Below, in pieces: positions 63,727 through 64,000 of a DNA stretch of 64,000 nt. This DNA comes from Brugia malayi (taxonomy: Eukaryota > Nematoda > Chromadorea > Rhabditida > Onchocercidae). Under the pieces are notes generated by a model, which did no database searches, was not told the DNA's origin, and was given only the letters and a program-made list of their open reading frames with translations. A program made the position numbers and the translations under genes. Positions within the stretch are counted from its first letter, which is position 1. Every line of letters begins with the position of its first letter. The stretch lies in NCBI RefSeq assembly GCF_000002995.4, contig NW_025062477.1, forward strand, positions 2,126,001-2,190,000. Reading direction: 5' to 3'.

Positions 63727-64000
63727 GTTTGTAGCTTGCCGCTTTCGTCCATTCTAAACTAACAATTCTAAATAGCTTTATTTTATGTTGCCTTCTCGAT
63801 TCATATACCACTACTCGCTTTTTGCTATTTTTTTAATTCAAAATTTGGAAAATTGAAATAATTAATTGAATCAAAAGTTGAAATGAAATTGCTGTTTAGA
63901 ATTCATTTAGCTTTATTTCGCTTCTGTTTATTTTATTAGTTGCACTTAGTAATCAAGATTTAAAACACTAGTTTTAGTTAGTCATTTTTGTCAATTGAAA
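63727..64000 (+). other. Intron 4 of ARP3 (incomplete)
   Basis: Begins with donor GTTTGT. The next ARP3 exon is not found before the window ends. Confidence 0.8.

Noticed and set aside
1..64000. tRNA or rRNA genes
   Set aside because: No GGTTCRANYCC-type B box in a plausible context and no conserved rRNA blocks were seen by eye on either strand. Weakly diverged tRNAs could be missed without a covariance search.

Overview
This window is animal nuclear DNA, very AT-rich and full of poly-A/poly-T runs, and most likely from a nematode. Exons are small and introns contain long T-runs. Acceptors are of the short nematode type (TTTTAG, TTTCAG). Several start codons sit 3-10 bases after such an acceptor, as expected for spliced-leader addition. 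The early exons of ARP3, the lone peptidyl-amidating lyase and the SLC22-like carrier all fit. A Spirurina-type (clade III) worm is my guess only. Most long open frames are shadows of repeats; the real genes were found by joining short exons by reading frame and splice sites.

Layout: 1-2.5 kb holds decayed coding-like sequence. 4-6.6 kb carries the end of a bZIP (PAR/CES-2-like) factor on +. 6.6-22.6 kb is gene-poor and holds several tandem arrays and one C-rich inverted repeat. 22.68-30.24 kb is a complete ten-exon SLC22-like organic ion transporter on + (526 aa). 33.28-34.28 kb is a complete four-exon gene on + for an unrecognised lysine-rich 137-aa protein. 35.46-39.03 kb and 41.90-44.43 kb are two tandem LIV-1-type ZIP metal transporters on -, with eight exons each and matching phases. 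A decayed copy of the lysine-rich gene lies beside the second ZIP, so the duplicated block held both genes. 44.4-53.7 kb has no gene and contains a ~1.9-kb array of 25-bp units. 53.74-59.08 kb is a complete seven-exon peptidyl-alpha-hydroxyglycine amidating lyase on - (407 aa). 62.82 kb to the end holds the first four coding exons of ARP3 on +.

The most unusual object is ZIP copy A. A single 1,347-base exon encodes 449 residues, roughly half of them histidine, in the loop between membrane segments 2 and 3. The same exon in copy B encodes only 47 residues. The two copies are also mosaic: their 3' parts, including an intron and flanking DNA, are almost identical, while the middle exons have diverged. 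This suggests gene conversion. No operon-like spacing is seen; the genes look independently transcribed.
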